Below are positions 4,779 through 8,216 of a stretch of 8,216 nucleotides of DNA, piece after piece (the stretch's first letter is position 1; each line of letters opens with the position of its first letter). The stretch is from CANGYM01 sp044235825 (lineage in GTDB: Bacteria; Pseudomonadota; Alphaproteobacteria; JAJTHO01; CANGYM01): assembly GCA_044235825.1 (NCBI GenBank), contig JBIIHL010000054.1, positions 1 through 8,216 on the forward strand. Direction: 5' to 3'. The position numbers and the translations under genes are program-made. The notes under the pieces are model-generated. The model searched no databases. It was given only the letters and a program-made list of their open reading frames with translations, and was not told where the DNA came from.

Positions 4779-5809
4779 GATGATGTTTTCCCGATCAAAA
4801 GAATGGCGTTACGCTCTTGGTCCATAAACCCCAAACCCATCACCTGATTGTGTTTATCCTTTAAAACCGTTAGCCCACTGGCCACGGGGCTGGAGAATGT
4901 TTGTTGCCGCAGCAGGCGAAGGGCCTGTCCCCGATATTGAAAAAAAGCCAGCGTTTTTAAATCATTGCGAAAGGAGATGACTTCGTTGCCCGCCTGGCCG
5001 TCGGCGTTGCCAAAAACCGTCAGGGGGCGCCGCGTCGTGCCTGGGATCACACTGGAAAAGCCGTAAAATTTTGCCAAAACCTGGGGTTTTCCGTCAATGA
5101 TTTGATGAAACGTCAAATAGGAATTGCCCCCCGGATCCTGCAATGTCACCAGCGCGGGGGGATTTTGGGTATCATCCACCCCCACAAAATCCATCAGGCC
5201 GGTATGTCTGACCTCTGGCATTGTCACAACGCGGGCCAGCCGATCCTGAATTTTAAAAAACAAGGATAGGGCTGACGTATTGTCCTGCTTTAATGTCACA
5301 ACGGCAATCTCTTTAACGCCGTCGGTTTTGTTGACATCGATGATCTGGGCGGTGCCTGAAACAAAAACCTCTGTGCTGGGCAGAGTATAGGGCTGGGATC
5401 GTCCTGCCTGATCCTGAACACTCAGGCTTTGGGCCCCCATGGATTCCCCCATAACCTGCAAAGGCACGCCCTGAATCATGCCCCCAAAGATGAGGGTATC
5501 TTGCGTGTCTTGGCCGATCACTTGGCCCTGCGCCGGCTCCACAATCACTTGGGTAAAGGAGGGCGTCAGGCGGTACAAACGGCCACCTTGATCCTGTCCC
5601 GCAATCTCTGGTTTGTCTGGGTTGTCCTGAAATTTGGCCAGAACCAAACGATCAAACGTGCGGCCGGCCTCCACCATAGAGAGCTGAAAATTGACCTCTC
5701 CCACATTGACAGTGCCGGCGGCGGCGGGGAAACTCCCCCCAAAAAAGGCGATGAGGGCCAAAAGGGCGAAGCGGGGAAAGGGGGCGGGGCGGGGCAGGTT
5801 TTGGCCCAT
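4775..5809 (-). CDS. Predicted exported FG-GAP/VCBS-like protein
   Basis: The 344-residue product begins with a plausible Sec signal peptide: basic/Pro n-region (1-13), hydrophobic FALLALIAFFGGSF (14-27) and a cleavage region PAAAG (28-32). The mature part is beta-rich, with stretches that resemble calcium-binding FG-GAP/VCBS propeller repeats: IIDVNKTDGVKEIAVVT (156-172), MDFVGVDDTQNPPALVTL (206-223) and VFGNADGQAGNEVISF (265-280). A periplasmic or surface propeller is therefore likely; the function is unknown. It lies between serA and hisZ and overlaps hisZ by four bases. Start: the ATG at 5809 is chosen because it opens the signal peptide, but no Shine-Dalgarno precedes it. The codon sits inside the arm of repeat copy C, so its first residues (MGQN) come from repeat sequence. 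An open frame runs on to 6067 but crosses the repeat and serA. Confidence 0.8.
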   Translation of the reverse strand: MGQNLPRPAPFPRFALLALIAFFGGSFPAAAGTVNVGEVNFQLSMVEAGRTFDRLVLAKFQDNPDKPEIAGQDQGGRLYRLTPSFTQVIVEPAQGQVIGQDTQDTLIFGGMIQGVPLQVMGESMGAQSLSVQDQAGRSQPYTLPSTEVFVSGTAQIIDVNKTDGVKEIAVVTLKQDNTSALSLFFKIQDRLARVVTMPEVRHTGLMDFVGVDDTQNPPALVTLQDPGGNSYLTFHQIIDGKPQVLAKFYGFSSVIPGTTRRPLTVFGNADGQAGNEVISFRNDLKTLAFFQYRGQALRLLRQQTFSSPVASGLTVLKDKHNQVMGLGFMDQERNAILLIGKTSS

Positions 5810-5934
5810 GACAAGGGGCGAGAGGGAAAAAATACCGCACCTCAGGACGCGCAGCGGGCTGAGGGAGGATGATTTTTTGCCTCTCGGCGTAGCGGACCCC
5901 TTGTCATGGGCCAAAAGATGCGGGGGTGGGAGCC
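5799..5934 (+). repeat. Palindromic dispersed repeat, copy C, overlapping a start codon
   Basis: The best-paired copy. ttttggcccatgacaagggg at 5799-5818 is perfectly complementary to 5897-5916. Inside it, gagagg-g-aaaaaat (5820-5832) pairs with 5873-5885 with one mismatch, leaving an 11-base bulge on one side. The loop contains cctcag/ctgagg arms around gacgcgcagcggg. The core at 5848-5878 is identical to 51-81 of copy A. Similarity to A continues to gggtgggagcc (5924-5934). The outer arm includes the ATG of the exported-protein gene. It fills most of the 169-base gap after serA. Confidence 0.85.
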
Positions 5935-5978
5935 CCCTGCTGTCGCCAGAGAGACCGCGCGGGGGCCGCATCATGATC

Positions 5979-7556
5979 CTAAAACCGCAACCAACGCACC
6001 AACACAACTTGGGGCAGGTTGGCAATTTTGGTGATGATGTCTTCGGGAACGTCTTGATCCACCTCAATCAGGGAAATGGCTTCCCCGCCTAGGGTGCGGC
6101 GGCCCAGATGGAATGTGGCGATGTTCACGTTGGCTTCGCCCAGCAGGTGACCGATTTTTCCAATATAGCCAGGTTTATCCACGTTGCGAATCAGGATCAT
6201 GCGGGGGGCCACGGTGGCCTCTAGCGGGACATCATCCACAGAGACAAATCGGGGTTGATTGCCGTGAAACACACTGCCCATGACGCTGCGGGTCTGGCCG
6301 TGGGCAGTCATTTCCAGATGAATGCTGTTGGTGTAATCACCGCTGTTATCCAGCAGAGTTTCTGACAGGGCAATGCTGCGCTCTTTGGCCACACTCAGGG
6401 CATTGATGCCGTTCACCTGATCCAGCATGGGCGAGAGCAGATGATGCACCAATGTGGCTGTTAAGGGCTTCACGTTCATCCCCCGCAGCGTCCCCGCATA
6501 GGTGATTTTTAACGACGAAACGCTGCCATCGGCCATTTGGCCCATGAAACTGCCCATTTGCTCGGCCAAGGTTAAATACGGCTGCAATTGCTTGGCCTGC
6601 TCTGCTGTTAAGGAGGGCACGTTCACCGCGTTGATGACGGCGCCGCTGAGCAAATAATCACTCATCTGCTCGGCAACCTGCAGGGCCACATTTTCCTGCG
6701 CCTCATTCGTCGATGCGCCCAAATGCGGGGTGGCAATCACCCGTTCGTGACCAAACAAGATGTTCTCTTTGGCGGGTTCAATTTCAAACACATCCAGCGC
6801 GGCGCCGGCCACGTGACCACTGTCCAGGGCCTCTTTCAAATCCGCCTCGTGCACAATGCCGCCGCGGGCGCAGTTGATGATAAAGACACCTTTTTTGGTT
6901 TTGGCCAAGGTCTCTTTGTTCAGCAAGTGCTTGGTTTTGTCATTCAGGGGGGTGTGCACCGTGATAAAATCGGCGCGGCGCAGCAACGTGTCCAAATCGG
7001 CTTTTTCGATATGCAGCTCCACCGCCCGCTCTTGCGATAAAAAGGGATCAAAGCCCAAAACCTTCATCCCCAAGCCCTGAGCGCGAGAGGCCACAATGGC
7101 GCCAATGTTGCCGCAGCCAATAACCCCCAACGTCTTGCCCGTGATTTCCACGCCCATAAATTTGGATTTTTCCCATTTGCCGGCGTGGGTGGATGCGCTG
7201 GCCTGCGGGATTTGACGGGCAAGGGCCATCATCAAGGCAATGGCATGTTCCGCCGTGGTGGTGGAATTGCCAAAGGGGGTGTTCATCACCACAATCCCCT
7301 GTTTCGTAGCTGCCGGCAAATCCACGTTATCCACGCCAATGCCGGCCCGTCCAATAACCTTCATTTTGGTGGCCGCGGCAATCAATTCTGGCGTTGCGGT
7401 GGTTGAGGAACGAATCGCCAAACCGTCATACTGACCGATGATGGCTTTGAGTTCGTCTGGCGATAATCCGGTTTTCACATCCACATCCACGCCGCGGCTT
7501 TTGAAAATATCCGCCGCTTGGGGGCTCATTTTATCCGAAATTAGAACTTTGGGCAT
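5979..7556 (-). CDS. serA: D-3-phosphoglycerate dehydrogenase
   Basis: Oxidises 3-phosphoglycerate to 3-phosphohydroxypyruvate with NAD, the committed step of serine synthesis. The 525 residues match the long, four-domain type. The substrate- and nucleotide-binding domains carry GRAGIGVDNVD (69-79), the NAD-binding GVIGCGNIG (144-152) with acidic residue D170 at the following strand, NCARGGIV with catalytic Arg231, DVFEIEP with Glu260, and TPHLGAS with His278. An intervening domain (about 318-445) and a C-terminal ACT domain (about 453-525: ILIRNVDKPGYIGKIGHLLGEANVNIATFHLGR) follow, which in this class allow allosteric control. The ATG at 7556 has AAGGA ten bases upstream and lies 21 bases after the serC stop, so the two genes form one operon. 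Nothing appears missing. Confidence 0.98.
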   Translation of the reverse strand: MPKVLISDKMSPQAADIFKSRGVDVDVKTGLSPDELKAIIGQYDGLAIRSSTTATPELIAAATKMKVIGRAGIGVDNVDLPAATKQGIVVMNTPFGNSTTTAEHAIALMMALARQIPQASASTHAGKWEKSKFMGVEITGKTLGVIGCGNIGAIVASRAQGLGMKVLGFDPFLSQERAVELHIEKADLDTLLRRADFITVHTPLNDKTKHLLNKETLAKTKKGVFIINCARGGIVHEADLKEALDSGHVAGAALDVFEIEPAKENILFGHERVIATPHLGASTNEAQENVALQVAEQMSDYLLSGAVINAVNVPSLTAEQAKQLQPYLTLAEQMGSFMGQMADGSVSSLKITYAGTLRGMNVKPLTATLVHHLLSPMLDQVNGINALSVAKERSIALSETLLDNSGDYTNSIHLEMTAHGQTRSVMGSVFHGNQPRFVSVDDVPLEATVAPRMILIRNVDKPGYIGKIGHLLGEANVNIATFHLGRRTLGGEAISLIEVDQDVPEDIITKIANLPQVVLVRWLRF

Positions 7557-7577
7557 GATTTTGTCCTTTTGTAATGG

Positions 7578-8216
7578 TCACAGGGACGCTTTTGCTGTTT
7601 CAAAGGCCCACGTGATCCATGGCAACAGGGCCTTCACATCGTTGGGCTCAACCGTGGCACCGCACCAGATCCGAAGGCCCGGAGGGGCGTCACGATACGC
7701 ATTGATATCCAGCGCCACGCCTTCTTTTTCAAGCAGGTCCACCATGGCCTTAATAAACGCCCGCTGGGCCGCCTCGTCTTTGGCCAGAAAAGCAGGGTCC
7801 GTCAGTTTTAAACAGACCGAGGTATGGGAGCGAATGGCGGGATCCTCTGCCAAAAAAGCCACCCATGGGGTCTCATCCACCCATGATTCCAGATGGGCCA
7901 AGCTTTCTTTGGATCGCGCCACCATGGCGGGGGCACCCCCAATGGCATGGGCCCACTTCAGGGCATCCAGAACATCCTCCACACACAGCATGGATGGGGT
8001 GTTGATGGTTTCTGCGGCAAAAATGCCCTCGTTCAATTTGCCTTTTTTGGTTAGGCGAAACAGCTTGGGCAAGGGCCATGCCGGTGTATAGGATTCCAAA
8101 CGGGCCACGGCGCGGGGGCTGAGGATCAAAATCCCGTGCTGGGCTTCGCCGCCCAGAACCTTTTGCCATGAATACGTCAGAACATCGATTTTTTCCCACG
8201 GCATGTCATAGGCAAA
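7578..8216 (-). CDS. serC: Phosphoserine aminotransferase, 3' part (5' end outside the window)
   Basis: Converts 3-phosphohydroxypyruvate and glutamate to phosphoserine and 2-oxoglutarate, the step after SerA. The visible 212 residues begin in frame at the window edge with FAYDMPWEKID and hold the PLP-lysine motif TYSWQKVLGGEAQHG (Lys codon at 8162-8160). Other landmarks are INTPSMLCVED, and GLRIWCGATVEPNDVKALLPW near the C-terminus. The motif SWQK-x2-GGE-x2-HG is that of the Methanosarcina/alphaproteobacterial SerC subfamily rather than the E. coli type. The internal ATG at 8204 is not the start, since the conserved fold clearly extends upstream. It ends with TGA at 7580-7578, followed closely by serA. 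Confidence 0.95.
   Translation of the reverse strand, partial: FAYDMPWEKIDVLTYSWQKVLGGEAQHGILILSPRAVARLESYTPAWPLPKLFRLTKKGKLNEGIFAAETINTPSMLCVEDVLDALKWAHAIGGAPAMVARSKESLAHLESWVDETPWVAFLAEDPAIRSHTSVCLKLTDPAFLAKDEAAQRAFIKAMVDLLEKEGVALDINAYRDAPPGLRIWCGATVEPNDVKALLPWITWAFETAKASL

Noticed and set aside
7..5934. Repeats A and C as ends of a large transposon
   Set aside because: They are in the same orientation, lie between housekeeping genes, and no transposase or integrase is present in the interval.
5810..6067. N-terminal extension of the exported protein
   Set aside because: The extension overlaps the end of serA in another frame and translates the repeat. The signal peptide begins at the ATG at 5809.

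Overview
The window looks like a chromosomal segment of an alphaproteobacterium, probably near Rhodospirillales or Holosporales; the placement is by inference only. The grounds are the gene order serC-serA-(secreted protein)-hisZ, the Methanosarcina/alphaproteobacterial-type SerC, the use of HisZ, the secG-pyrG pair with a long Pro/Ala-rich SecG tail, and palindromic intergenic repeats of the 'gtcattccgg...ccggaatccagcgc' kind. All supported genes lie on the minus strand, so transcription runs from the right edge to the left.

From right to left: the 3' part of serC (7578-8216, cut by the window edge) and serA (5979-7556) encode the phosphoserine aminotransferase and 3-phosphoglycerate dehydrogenase steps of serine synthesis. 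A palindromic repeat (copy C, about 5799-5934) fills the next gap and overlaps the start codon of a predicted exported beta-propeller-like protein (4775-5809). That gene overlaps hisZ (3780-4778), the regulatory subunit of ATP phosphoribosyltransferase in histidine synthesis, by ATGA.

Next comes a visibly AT-richer, self-contained unit (about 2820-3745). It has a perfect TTGACA -35 box followed by an (AT)10 tract, a leader of about 140 nt, a 211-codon gene of unknown function built from two diverged copies of one domain, and a terminator-like hairpin. A perfect 23-bp direct repeat (2831-2853 and 3723-3745) brackets it. Then comes an intergenic stretch of about 430 bp holding a composite four-hairpin palindromic element (2530-2704) between two 15-bp direct repeats. 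A good promoter (2460-2487) drives secG (1932-2429) and pyrG (306-1931), which abut as TAGATG. The left 305 bases carry no gene, only two inverted copies (A and B) of the palindromic repeat also seen at copy C.

The housekeeping genes are ordinary. The parts worth a second look are the dinucleotide-repeat promoter and its bracketed two-domain gene, and the repeat family. In that family the core is conserved between copies, but the outer arms differ from copy to copy while staying complementary within each copy. One copy places a start codon inside a perfect 20-bp stem.
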